Of a stretch of 64,000 nt of DNA, positions 37,001 through 48,300 are shown piece after piece. Under the pieces are notes generated by a model that was not told the DNA's origin, made no database searches, and saw only the letters and a program-made list of their open reading frames with translations. The stretch is from the NCBI GenBank assembly GCA_023079485.1, contig CM041101.1:9450501-9514500 (forward strand), read 5' to 3'. The DNA is from Archilochus colubris (Eukaryota > Chordata > Aves > Apodiformes > Trochilidae). The translations under genes and the position numbers were made by a program. The first letter of the stretch is position 1; each line of letters starts with the position of its first letter.

Positions 37001-40000
37001 AAATTATTTCATCTCTGGTCTTTAGGGGTAGCTCTTTGGTGTCCAAAGAAGGAGAGCAGTGCAGGGTTTCCTGCTGATCTGGTCTCTAACACTGGATCAT
37101 CACATGGAAAACCTTGAAGAGCAAGAGTAATCCAATCCAATCAACAAACATCTCTTGGTGTTACTCTGCTTGCAAAAACTGCCCTGGAACAAATAAGGGA
37201 GGGGACTATTAAGGGGTTTTACATCCTTATTCTCAATTAAAACTCTGCCTGCCCCTTAGATTTGGTTGCTGGGAGAGTTGGGATTTCAGGTTCATTCCTT
37301 CTTGGAGGAACACACTGTACATGAGCAGCATAAAAGTTCTAATTCTGATGGAGCTTTTCTTGTTCTTAGAGCTCCAAAATGAAAATCTTGGCCACTGTCC
37401 CAGAGGCCAGGCCCTTAGTGACACACAGATGTCCTGACCCCCTTGGTAGCATCTGCCTGGGGGTTTTTTCCTTCTGGCACTGCAGATGAGGTCTGGTGCT
37501 GTCTGTACATCTCCCCTTTGGGGAATCCAAGTTTCCCTGTCTGTCCTGCAGCTTCCAGGGCAGAGAATGTGTTCTCACAAGTGCTTTGAGCTCCAGAGAT
37601 CCTTCAGAAGAGGAGACAAAGTGTGGCAAGAGATGCAGAGCAGCAGAAGGTGCTGCTGTGGCAGGTGCCACTGTGTGAAGGACCTTTTAGAGCTGTGTGT
37701 TAGGTAACCTCAGTTTTGTTTGGACTTCAGAAACAAATCTGTGGGAGTATTTTCCAGGAAACTCCTCTCCAGTCTGGGCTTTTTCTCTTCCATAAAGTGA
37801 AATATGCAATTTTAAGTTATTTTTTTTCTCTGTTGTTTTCTTACACCCTGATTCTTGGACTCTCTGGGTGCTGGTAATGCCCTTCTTGATGCAAGGTGGA
37901 GGATGGATGGCCAGTTACCCTGTGTGATGATGGAAGTCTGCACTTGGAAAAAGTGCCCAGAGCAATCCTGCTGGGAAAGCTCCCATACCAACAGATTAAG
38001 GATTTAGGGACTTTATGGCCCAGCAAACCTAGAAGGGGTAACAAAAGGAAGGGGGGAAAGGCATCAGGGGAGAAATCAGATGTAAAAAAGTGCTCACCTG
38101 AGCATCACCATGGTAATTCCTGGTTTTACTGGCTCTGTGCTTGTGTGTTGCCTATGGATATGTCTTGGGAAGAGCTCAGGGGGAGCTGAGCCCCCAGAGT
38201 GTTGGGTGGCAGCAGACAGTGGGTGCAGGGATGGGTCTAGGACCTTCCTGAACCCCATGGTGCCTGCAGGGGCTGCTCAGCCCTAAGGAACTGCAGAGGT
38301 TGAGGTCAGAGCCTCTCTGTTGGCCTCCTGCATGGCACTGGGGTTGGGCAGGGCTGGAGGTGCCCAGGTCAGGAGGGATTTGGGGAAGAGTGATTCCATT
38401 TGTCCTGCAAAATGACTTTAAAGTGTAATTTCAACCTCCAAGGCAGGGGAAATCCCTGCTGTGTTACAAGCATGGATCTGGCACTTTGTCACACAGGTAC
38501 ATGTGAGTCCTTCCCTGGCTTTGCTTAGCAGGAGCCTTGTCCTCAGGATGCAGCCATTGTGCTATAAAATGAATTACTTTGCAGAGAAAGGTTTAAAACA
38601 GTGTTGGAGTTCTGTTGAACACAGAATTTTAACTTTTCAATCCCTAAATGGAAACTGCTGTTTAAAAGGAGAGAAGAATTGTCTGGGCAATAAACCAGAA
38701 AGGAACCATAAAACCCACCTCAGATTTATTTTTTTCTTTTTTTTTCCTGTGGAGGAGGAAAACTTCTCTCCAGTCTGTCCTTTTAGCCTTCTGCTCACCA
38801 CAGCTTGAGGAAAATCCTGTCTTGAGCTCTGTGATGCTGCTACTGGTGGAAATAAGCTAGGGAATGCTGGAACTGGGTCAGATCTGAGATCTGGAGGATG
38901 TTTCCAGCAGTGGCACCACTGAGCCACCCAGGATTTGGGCTGCAGTTCCCTTGGTGCCTTCCCTGCACCCCCTGGCTGGGTCCTTGACTTTCAGCTCCTT
39001 AATGTGGCATAAAACCCTCTGTCCTGAGTCTGTGACAAGAGGGTTTGGAGCAGATACTTAAGGAGTAGGATCTGGTGTGCTGGGAGACTCTGCACCCACA
39101 AAGGGGGTTCCCTTGGATGGGCTGATGTGGGGGGGATCCCCCCAAGAAGGGGCTGGTCCAACAGGCACCACTTCAACTTCTCCTCTGCTTCCTGTGGGAC
39201 TTCTTGGTGCTTGGTTCTGTTCTTTTGGACCAGGACTGCTCCATGCCTTTTTTTTTTTTTTTTTCCCCTCATCTTCTTACTTGACTTTCTGGTTCAGCCC
39301 CTCTGGCTGTTGTACAGAGCTGTCAGGAATTAGCAGACTGAAGTCTGGTGGATTTTTATTCCTTGTTAAAGGGGTGGTGCCTTTTTGAGAAGGTTTTAGG
39401 AGATTAAAAAGTGTTTTTTTTTTTTGGACAGGAAAAGCCTTTCAGGTGGAAACTCTTCTACTTTTCTGGAGAAGGCAGAGAGCATCTCACCTGGAGCAGT
39501 TTCATTGCTGGAGTTTGGCTGCTCCCCTTTTTCTGCCTCCTGGTGCATTCCCTTTCCTTTACTCCTGGCTTGCTTGGGAAAGGTTTTGGGGACTTTCTTC
39601 TCCAGTTACAGCCTGTATAGCAAAGCTCTTATTTGTACTTGGAACTCATGTGATAAGTACTGAGTTTGCAAGCTGGCAGTTTTTCTTAAAAAACATAAAA
39701 TAAAACCTTTGTGTGAAACAAATACAGAAAAACTTAGTATAGGAAGAATGGCCAAAACCAGGGAAAAAAAAAAAAAAGAGTTGAGACATGAAAGAATGGA
39801 AAAACTTTGTTAAAATGTAGTGTTATGTGGAAAAAACTTGGGTTGGCAACATGGTGTAATTAGCCACTGGGTTACTGTTGGCAAGATCCAAGGCTCTTGA
39901 AAGGAAGCCTAGCACGGAGTGAACCATCCAGATGATGCCGTGGTTTCTCTGTGGACATGTCTGGAAAATCTTTAGTTCTAAAATAAATGAAAGAGCTACA

Positions 40001-42720
40001 AAAAAAGGCATTTTTGAGGTTGATTGCTCTGTGTCTGGGCTCTTTCTCTCCCCAGAAGCCAACAGGATTCCTAGCATCATCTGGAAGCTTTCACAATTAT
40101 GAGTGATGTATTTTTTTATTATAATTATTTTTCTCAAGCTAGGAAAATGGTATTAATGTATTAACAAAGCTGGAGTTTTCCTTCAAGATTGTGTAATAAA
40201 CTGGAGAGGAAAAGGGCAGTTTTGGGATTGAATGAGTGCAGTGAGCTACATCAGTGCTCATTCCTGACCCCTGCTCCAGAGGTTTCTCCCAGGTCCCTGT
40301 GTTTCCCATGCTCTAGGATCTGATCCTGTCTCCCTGGATGGAACCTGGCATTGAGCTCTAACACAAATATAACCTTGCTGCACCCCCAGGATCTGTGTTC
40401 TGGAGCACTGAAGTGTTCTGAGAGCTTCAGGTTATGTTAGTGGTTGTGGTCTAGGAGTTTACTGCATTCAAAAAAATCTTCCCTGGGATGATGTTGGCCT
40501 GTCCAGAAACATTATTTGGTGCCTCACACTACAAATCCAGAAGGTTATTTGGATTTTGCCTTTAGTTTTGGGCAGCTTTCTTGCAGAAAAGACAAGGGCC
40601 AAGAAAGGGACCCAAGAAAGGGTCCCTGACAAGGGACAGTACAGACACTGCGCTGTTCTGTTGTCTGCTCTCAGAAGACTTAGCAGCAGTAAATAGAAAT
40701 AAATAGAAATAAAACCTGCAGCAAGCAGAGGATCTGTTCAGCAGCCATACAGATGCTTCAGTTTCCTGGCAAGAAACCTCTTCAGCTGGTGGAGGGGTGC
40801 AGGTGGAAGTGGGATGCTGGGTCCTGAAGCTGATGTCCTCAGGGGGTTTTGCAATGGAGCAGGAGGTCAGGGAAGGTGATGCCAGGCTGGCTTTGGGCTG
40901 GTGACATTTGGCTCTTTTGCTGATGCCAGGAGGCAATCCCAAGTGTTTTGTTGCTCTGTGGTCCCAGTGCCTTCATCCCTACAGGCTGGGTTTGATTTTT
41001 GGAGGAGTTTCCTGCCTGCTGCTGTAATTCTTTGTGCTCTGCCCTGCTGCTCCAGATCCACTGGGGAAAGGTTTGAAGTTCAGCCCTCAGCCTCTCTGTG
41101 CTCAGAGGCAAATTTCCCTTGATCTGGATATCCCCCAAAGGAGCAGGGCACCCTGCTTGCCTGGGGAGGGATGGGTCTGCACTTTTGGGGGGACTTTTGG
41201 TCCCCTTAGGAGGCTGTGCCTTGCTGAAGGGCTGAAATGTGGCTAAATCTTGCTGTTAGCTTGGGATGAGCCTGCATGCCATTCCTGCCTGGATCAAGCT
41301 GTGCATCTGCAGCCAGGGAGATGCTAATTCCTTCAGAGTAAATAAAGTAATAAGTTTTTTCCTGGCTCAGCTTCTAAGCAAAGTGTTTCAAGCCCTTTGC
41401 TTTCCTCTCCTTGCTCTGCTTCACTGCTCGGGCTTGCAGAGGGCTGGGGGAGTTTGCAGCTCTGCAGGAGGAGCTGGAAGGAGCTGATGGGGGGGAAAAC
41501 TCCAAGAGAGGAGAGGTCAGAGAGGGGGTTGTGGGAGCCCCTGCTCGGAGGGAACCTCAGGCAGTTTCAGTGGCCAGATTTCCAGTTTCAGTTGCAGGTC
41601 AGCTGGAGTTTCTATTTTTTTTTTTTTTTTTTTGAGTATGGATGCACAGGGAAGAGCTGAGCTTTGGCTCTGAGCTCATGGATCCTCACAGAGCTTCTCT
41701 GGCCTCTTTTCCTCCCTCCATTCCCCCTGTTTTTTTGTGTTTTTCTTTTTTTTTTTCTTTTTGGTTGTTGTTTCCAAGACAATGCTGAAGTAAGAATTCA
41801 TTGCAGCTGAATTCCTGGAGATGACACTGCCAGTTTCCCAGGATCTCTTGTACTCCTGCAGGATTTTTCACAGCACTTTGGGATGCAGCTCATTCAGCTT
41901 CTCCCCCCCTCCCAACCTCCAGTATGAATTTAGCAGTGGATTTGTGTGGTCTCTGAGAGGGGGTTGGGGGGTTTATCCTGGATGTGCTGGAATGAGATCT
42001 CCTCTGTGTTTCTGTCTCTGCTGCAGGGCAGGGATGGGGTCTGAGGGCTGCAGTTCAGCAGCTGAATAATGAGTGCATTGTTTGGGTGCTCCTCTTTCCA
42101 GCTTCCACCATTAAAAGTGAATAAAAAGGTCAAGGAGATGACTCAGGGTGAACACCAGTGGCCTTCTGCTCAGCTGAAATAAGGCTGGGAGGGCTGAAAA
42201 AAAAAAAAAAAAAAGACTTTCCAAGCCAGGTGTTTTGGGTGATGCCAACCAGCTCTGGTTTTCACTCTTCCTTCAGAGTTCCAAGAGTCAACCCCAGCTG
42301 GGAGCTGCTCAGGTGTCCAGACACCCCAATTGTAGCAGGGGAATGGGGTTTGGGGCTGCCAGGATGCTGTGGCCCCTGGAGAGAAACTCAGGGAGATCCT
42401 GGGGATGCTCTGGGCTCCTTGCTGGTGTTTTGCAAACCCAAGAGCTTGGAGTTTGTGTTCAGCTTCTCTGAGTACCCAGCAGGAGCCTCCAGATCCCTGG
42501 GGAGGCTCCCAGCACCCAGCCTGAGGGTGGCAGCGTGGGGATGGGGCTGGGGCTGTCCTGGGACACAGCCCTGGGGGTGCTGGGGGGGGAAATGGGGACC
42601 TGGCTCATCCCTGCACCAGCCTGGAGAAAAAAGGGGCTGGGAGGATAGGAGGGTCTGGAAAAGGTGCTTGGAGGTAACGATCCCCTGGCCCTAGGAAATG
42701 CCCAGTTGTAAATTAAGCTG
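34021..42720. other. Intron 1 segment, mostly unique sequence
   Basis: No gene or exon is seen. It contains the CpG-rich margin of the island to about 34,090, an A/C-only patch (34,732-34,765), the CA/TA microsatellite at 35,014, and homopolymer runs. The runs are T at 35,671-35,705 with one break, A at 36,523-36,539, T at 39,248-39,264, T at 41,615-41,633 and A at 42,197-42,214. Confidence 0.6.
35014..35080. repeat. (CA)n/(TA)n compound microsatellite
   Basis: The sequence alternates short ACAC and TATA blocks for about 65 bp (TACACACACACACTATA, then TA-rich blocks, then TACACACATATATATG). It is an ordinary purine-pyrimidine alternating microsatellite, likely polymorphic. Confidence 0.9.
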
Positions 42721-43273
42721 TTTTTTCTTCTTAGCTCTTTTTTTTCTTTGTTTTTTTTCCTACTTTTTCTTCTTCTTCTTTTTTTAATTCTCCTTTTTTT
42801 TACCCTTTTTTATTCTTTTTCTTTTTTAATTCTTTTTATTATTTTTTTTCTTTTTTCTTTATTTTTTCTTTTGTAATTCTTTAATTCTTTATTCTTGTAT
42901 TTAAATTAATTTTTATTTTTATTCTTTTTTATTCTTATTTTTTATTCTTTTTCTTTTAAAATTCTTTTTATTTTATTATTTTTCTTTTTTATTTTCTTTT
43001 TTAATTCTTTTATTCTTTATTTTTAATACTTTTTATTTTTTATTATTTTTAAATTTTCTTTTAAAATTCTTTTTATTTTATTACTTTTTATTCTCATTCT
43101 CCTTCTTTATTCCTTTTTCTTCTTTAATTCTTTTATTCTTTACTCTTTTTTTTTAATTCTTTCTTTACTCTTTTTTATGCTTTCTTTTTTTATTCTTTTT
43201 TATTCTTTCTTTTTTTTTATCCTTTACTCTTTTTTTTTATTGATTTTTTTTTTTTTTTAATTTTTTTAAATTT
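42721..43273. repeat. Strand-asymmetric T-rich low-complexity block
   Basis: About 550 bp on the + strand are built almost entirely from T with scattered A and C, in motifs such as TTTTTATTCTTTT and TTTAATTCTT, and contain only a handful of G. It ends about 64 bp before the 3' terminus of the minus-strand CR1 at 43,337. On the minus strand it is an A-rich tract downstream of that element, but intervening unique sequence (43,274-43,336) shows it is not simply its tail. Confidence 0.9.
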
Positions 43274-43336
43274 CCTGCCCCAAAGCTCCACTGGCTCAGC
43301 CCCACTGCCCCACACTGGCAGAAGGCTGAAAACAGG

Positions 43337-44322
43337 AATCATAGAATCATAGAATTAGCCGGGTTGGAAGGGACCTCAGAGATCATCTAGTCCAACCCTT
43401 GACCCACCGGAGCAGTTGCTAGACCATGGCACTGAGTGCCACATCCAGTCTTTTTTTAAATGTCTCCAGGGACGGAGAATCTACCACCTCCCCGGGCAGT
43501 CCATTCCACAGCCTAATCACCCTCTCCGTGAAGAAATTCTTTCTAATATCTAACCTAAACCTCCCCTGGCACAACTTAAGACTGTGTCCTCTTGTCTTGT
43601 TGAAGGTCGTCTGTGAAAAGAGTCCAGTTCCCACCTCGCTACAGCCTCCTTTCAGGTAGTTGTAGACAGCAATGAGGTCTCCCCTGAGCCTCCTCTTCTT
43701 CAGGCTGAACAGCCCCAGCTCTCTCAGCCTCTCCTCATAGGGCCTGTGCTCGAGTCCCTTCACCAGCCTGGTTGCCCTCCTTTGGACCTGTTCCAGGACC
43801 TCTACATCCTTCTTAAACTGAGGGGCCCAGAACTGGACACAGTACTCGAGGTGTGGCCTAACCAGCGCTGAGTACAGGGGAAGAATCACCTCCCTGGACC
43901 TGCTGGTGACGCTGTTTCTGATACAGGCCAGGATGCCATTGGCCTTCTTGGCCACCTGGGCACACTGCTGGCTCATGTTCAGCTTCTTGTCAATCCAGAC
44001 TCCCAGGTCCCTTTCTGCCTGGCTGCTCTCCAGCCACTCTGTCCCCAGCCTGGAGCTCCCCATGGGGTTGTTGTGGCCAAAGTGCAGGACCCGGCACTTG
44101 GCCGTGTTGAACCTCATCCCGTTGGAATCGGCCCAGCTCTCCAGTCTGTCCAGGTCCCTCTGCAGAGCCCTCCTGCCTTCCAGTTGGTCCACACTTCCTC
44201 CCAGCTTGGTGTCATCTGCAAATTTGCTGATGATGGACTCAATCCCTTCGTCTAAGTCGTCGATAAAGATATTAAACAGAACTGGGCCCAATACTGATCC
44301 CTGGGGGACACCACTAGTGACC
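43337..44322 (-). mobile_element. CR1 LINE, 5'-truncated, relatively young
   Basis: Reading the minus strand, the element starts in the reverse transcriptase coding region at 44,322, at the [12 protein letters not shown] motif. It continues to the end of ORF2 and finishes with two ATTCTATG-type octamers at 43,337, the typical CR1 3' end without poly(A). The reading frame is uninterrupted for about 290 codons, which suggests a recent insertion. It is truncated at the 5' end, as most CR1 copies are. It lies in intron 1 of COL5A1, antisense to the gene. Confidence 0.93.
43419..44291 (-). pseudogene. CR1 ORF2 reverse transcriptase, C-terminal fragment
   Basis: A 290-codon open frame encodes the second half of a CR1-clade reverse transcriptase. 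[13 protein letters not shown] segment (directly after the GVPQGS motif encoded just upstream) is followed by FADDTKL, the catalytic Y/F-A-D-D block. The conserved C-terminal region includes [40 protein letters not shown] and the terminal LDVALSAM. The N-terminal endonuclease and the first polymerase motifs are missing because of 5' truncation, so it should be inactive in spite of the open frame. There is no true initiator; the frame is simply open from the truncation point. Confidence 0.92.
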
Positions 44323-44826
44323 GGAAGGTGGCTTCTGTGCTGCAGGAGTGGAGAGGTGGGGATGGGTGAATCCCAAATGGGTTTGCTGGGAGGGGGAGCT
44401 GCACAGAGTTTTTTCTTTCACTGATACTGTTGGGGCAACTTCAATGAAACAGCAGTGGTGGCCTCCTGAGAACAGAACCCAAGTTTAAAAGTTGTTAATA
44501 ACTTTTTTTTTAATGGAATAGAGTTTCTGGTGCTCCTGTACCTGTGTGGTTCCTTTTCCACGTGGCTGCAACACCCTCCTGTGGGGTTTATCAGCGGTTT
44601 TGCTGATTGTTTTTCGGTGTCCCTGAAAGGAAACCCCCAGAGGTCTGCAGCAGACAGACACCCCTGCAGGTTGGCTAGCTCTGATTTTGGTATTTTGGCA
44701 GAATATGAATATTGGGAGAGAGGCAGTACTGGTAATATTTACATTTTTGATTCCTGGCCATTGGATTTTAATCTTCTGAAGTCATTGCCCTGGTGTAAAA
44801 CAGATCCTCCTCCAAAAGCTTTATTA
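44323..44826. other. Unique intron sequence between two CR1 insertions
   Basis: About 500 bp lie between the 5' end of one CR1 and the 3' end of the next, both on the minus strand. Nothing gene-like is visible. Confidence 0.6.
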
Positions 44827-45728
44827 TCACAGAATCATAGAATTGGCTGGGTTGTAAGGGACCTCAGAGATCATCAAGTCCAACCCTTGATCCACTCCCC
44901 CCGTGGTTCCCAGCCCATGGCACTCAGTGCCACATCCAGGCTCTTTGGAAAGATCTCCAGACACGGAGAATCCACTACTTCCCTGGGCAGCCCATTCCAA
45001 TGCCTGATCACCCTCTCCAGAAAGAAATTCTTTCTCATCTCCAACCCAAACCTCCCCTGGCACAACTTGAGACCCTGCCCTCTTGTCTTGCTGAGAGTTG
45101 CCTGGGAAAAGAGCCCAACCCCCCCCTGGCTCCAACCTCCTTTCAGGGAGTTGGAGAGAGTGATGAGGTCTCCCCTGAGCCTCCTCTTCTCCAGCCTCAA
45201 CACCCCCAGCTCCCTCAGCCCTTCCTCACAGCAATTCTGCTGGATCCCTTCACAGCCTCCTTGCTCTTCTCTGGACCTGCTCCAGCACCTCAATCTCCTT
45301 CCTGAGCTGAGGGGCCCAGAACTGGACACAGGACTCAAGCTGTGGCCTCACCAGAGCTGAGCACAGGGGCAGAATCCCTTCCCTGGACCTGCTGGCCACG
45401 CTGTTCCTGAGCCAGCCCAGGATGCCATTGGCCTTCTTGGCCACCTGGGCACACTGCTGGCTCCTGTTCAGCTTCCTGGCAATCCAGACTCCCAGGTCCC
45501 TTTCTGCCACTCTGTGCCCAGCCTGGAGCTCCCCATGGGGTTGTTGGGTCCTGTTGTGCAGGACCCAATTATCTTGATTTCCCCTCCTACCTCCAAAGAT
45601 GCCTTCAGCAGAAAATTCAGCTGCCCATCCTTCTAGCCCACCTAATTGAAGATGCTTTCCCTAAATGGGCTTTGAATTAATTTGCCTGATTGGGTTTTGA
45701 TCCAAGGGGAAGGAAAATTCAGCAGAAA
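44827..45728 (-). mobile_element. Composite CR1-derived repeat, - copy
   Basis: On the minus strand the element starts at 45,728 with about 160-180 bp that match no other CR1 in the window (about 45,569-45,728). It then joins CR1 sequence at the point where ordinary copies read into upstream reverse transcriptase, and runs to the 3' octamers at 44,827. It matches 18,986-19,848 along its full length, including the non-CR1 part, a ~16-bp deletion near 45,508 and a one-base deletion near 45,257. It is the less damaged of the two copies. The pair is inverted with respect to each other and encloses about 25 kb with the COL5A1 promoter and exon 1. Confidence 0.87.
44874..45510 (-). pseudogene. Frameshifted CR1 ORF2 C-terminal remnant
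   Basis: CR1 coding similarity is split between two frames. 45,510-45,250 gives [38 protein letters not shown] and [13 protein letters not shown] before a stop. The downstream part up to 44,874 gives [20 protein letters not shown] through LDVALSAM in another frame. The switch corresponds to one missing G compared with the 43.3 kb copy. There is no polymerase catalytic core and no expected product. Confidence 0.88.
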
Positions 45729-45920
45729 TTCCTGTATGACTGGAAACTGGGATGCTTTTCCCAAATGCTGTGGTAGTGTGATGCTGACCCAGGGATGCAG
45801 CAAGGCGGGAGGCCAGGGCTTGTGGCTTGTGCATGGTTTGTGATGCTCTGTGACCTCTGGTATTGCCTGGAAGCTCAGGTTGGGGTGGGTGGGTGTTCCT
45901 GGCTGCAGACAGAGTTGTGG

Positions 45921-45989
45921 GGGACCAGAGGTGTGGGACAGATGGATGGGACAGAGGTGTGGGACAGAGGTTGGGGACAGATGTATGGG
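45921..45989. repeat. Imperfect 13-14-bp minisatellite
   Basis: Roughly five imperfect units of the type GGGACAGAGGTGTG occur in a row, with variation in the last bases. It lies between the composite repeat and an older CR1 relic, and no function is apparent. Confidence 0.75.
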
Positions 45990-46034
45990 CAGCTGCTCTG
46001 TGCTTGCTGGGTGTGACACCATGGGAGCAGGAGA

Positions 46035-46190
46035 CAGAATCACAGATTTATCAGGGTTGGAAGTGACTTCTAGAGATCATCCAAACTCCCACCAAAGCAG
46101 GATCACCCAGGGCTGCATCCAGGCAGGTGTTGAACATCTCCAGAGAAGGGAACTCCACACCCTCCCTGGGCAGCCTGTTCTGGATGTGCC
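46035..46190 (-). mobile_element. Older CR1 LINE 3' fragment
   Basis: The + strand shows the complement of a CR1 3' end of a different, older type. AGAATCACAGATTTATCAGG is followed by GTTGGAAGTGACTTCTAGAG, then AGCAGGATCACCCAG, CATCTCCAGAGAAGGGAACT, and CCCTGGGCAGCCTGTTC. Substitutions are frequent and no frame is open. The right edge is approximate. Confidence 0.82.
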
Positions 46191-48203
46191 CTTCAGAGGG
46201 AATTCCGTGGAAGCCCCAAGGGAAGGTCCATCCCCCACCTTAGCATCCATTCCCTGGCTGGGGGCTGCCCAGGATCTCATCCCAAAGCTGTTGATTCCTT
46301 GGGGGATGAGGAATGCTCACCTGGCACCCTACAGATGCTCCTCTTGAGGAGGCTGAGGTTGGTTTTCTCCTGACCCCCTGGGCTGTTCTGCTTTTTTCTG
46401 CCAGGGAGGGGAGGTCATGAAGAATCCCCTCATCATTCCTGGGATCCAAAATGGACGTGAGGGTGTGGGGAGGAAGGGATGTTCCTGCTGGTGGCTGGCT
46501 GAGTGCTCAGCCTGGAAAACTGTGAGGCATGTTCCCTCCTAAGGGTTTGTAGGGATGGGGAGAGGCACATTATCACGTCTTGTACACTTTGGGAGAAAGT
46601 CCCTCACTCTGCCTCCCTCAGATGTTTAAATGAAAACAATCTGTCTTTCTGCAGCTCTTGGATGCTTTCCCTGCTGACCTCAGGAGCTGGGATGGGGAGG
46701 AGGAGCAAAGGGAGAGACTCAGTGCTTCCAAGTGCCTCCGAGTTGTTTGTTAAACTTCAGTCCTGATTCCCTGCAGGATGCAAACCAGCAAAACAAAAAG
46801 GGCCATATCTGCTGGGGAAACATGGATTTTCCCAGTGCTCTGGATTCAGAGAGAGACCTCAGGAAGCAGTGAAGCCCTTTGGTGCTGGAGGAGATTTGGC
46901 TTCCCAGGCTGTGTAGAGAAAAGGCAGGGAGCACAGAGGGTGAAGTCTGCTCCAGGCTCCCTCTTTTTCTTCTCCAGCCCCATTCCCAGAGCAGAGTTCA
47001 GCCCTTTGCTGCTTCAGAGGAGCTCTGCAGCCTCCAGCAGGCATTGATGCCCAAGGAGGGTGGATGTGGGGTTGTGGTCCCTGCCTGGAGGAGTCCTGGG
47101 CACCAAGGGCAAAAATCATTCTTCTGCAGGGGCCAGGATTTGTAGTCCAACCCTTTGGTGCTTGCAGTGAGTTGTGCCTTGGCCCAGGGCTGGGCTGAGA
47201 CAGGGAATTTTGGGGTTTTTTTTTGGTTGGAAGTCTTGCAGCACTGCACATCCATGTGGAGCTGCAGGACTTTGGGACCTGACTCCTGTTGATGTTGGGA
47301 ATTTCGGCACTGAGGGAGCACAGCATCCTCAGACCTAAGTCACAAAACCACCCTCCATCTCTTTTTCTCCCCCTGCTTTTGACATGCTGCCTTCATTGCC
47401 CATGGATGTGCTTTTTTTTTTTTTAATTTTATTTTTGGCAGTTTATGGAGTAATTGGAGTGCTTCTTGGGATCCAGCCTGGGAAAGTGCAGTGTGATTCC
47501 TTGTGGTAATGGGGAGTAGGCTTGGATAACACCAAGCTGATGAAGACTTTTTCCAATGAAATATGAAGCAGAACCCAAACCAGAGCTTGTTTTGGGTGTG
47601 GAAAGGTCTGTAAAGAACTTTGGGTTCCTTATTTGAAGGTTCTTAAAAATCTGCACCAACAGACTTAGAGATGCTCTGAAGCTCTTAGAACATCAGTTAA
47701 AGATGTTCTGCACATTTGGGATAACTGAGTAACCCAGCATGCTTCCCTCCTGCAGTTCCCTTCTCCAGAGCCTTGGCCAGACAAACTGGGGCCCTCCTTG
47801 CCCTGGGGACACTCATCCCAAATAAGAACAGCAGTGCTGCTAAACCCAGCACGATTCCTGCAAGCCTGGAAATAGCTGAGACTCTTCTGCTCCAGCAGAG
47901 TTGGCCAATTTGTGGGCTGGGTATAAAGGTTTTATGGATGAAGCTGAAACATCTGCTTCTGGGGGAGGGAAATCTGCCACATCTCCTGCTTTTTGAGCTC
48001 ATGTGGTCTCCAAGGAACCTGGGTGGGATTTAGGGCCCTGTATACATTATGTATATAATGGTGTGATTTGTGGGGTCAAGCTGGTTGGTTTTCTGATGGT
48101 GGTGGAATGCTCAACCCTAAGGTAGCCTGTAGGAGATTTTTGTCACTGGAAGGGCTGGAAAGAGATGTGGGGAATGATTGAGCTGCTCCAAAATAGATAT
48201 TGT
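46191..48203. other. Intron sequence, no gene seen
   Basis: Open frames on both strands are short and low in information, and no exon can be supported. There is a T-rich run at about 47,411-47,430. Confidence 0.55.
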
Positions 48204-48300
48204 GCTTAGGAATATGGTTTGGACTTGGTAGAGTAGGGTTAGCAATTGGATTTGATGATCTTAAAGGTTTTTCCACCCAGAATGATTTGTGATTCTGTGA
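48204..48300 (+). mobile_element. CR1 LINE 3'-end relic
   Basis: The sense-strand sequence reads AGGAATATGGTTTGGACTTG, then GATTTGATGATCTTAAAGG, then a decayed CCAACC, ending ATGATTTGTGATTCTGTGA. This is the order of the last ~100 bp of a CR1 3' UTR with its terminal octamers. It is old, and the left edge is uncertain. Confidence 0.75.

Noticed and set aside
44530..45360. 276-codon + strand frame
   Set aside because: Mostly the antisense reading of the CR1-derived repeat, which tends to leave open frames on the opposite strand.
47131..47170. GTAGTCCAACCCTTTGGTGC, CR1-like phrase
   Set aside because: A match of about a dozen bases with no further similarity on either side.
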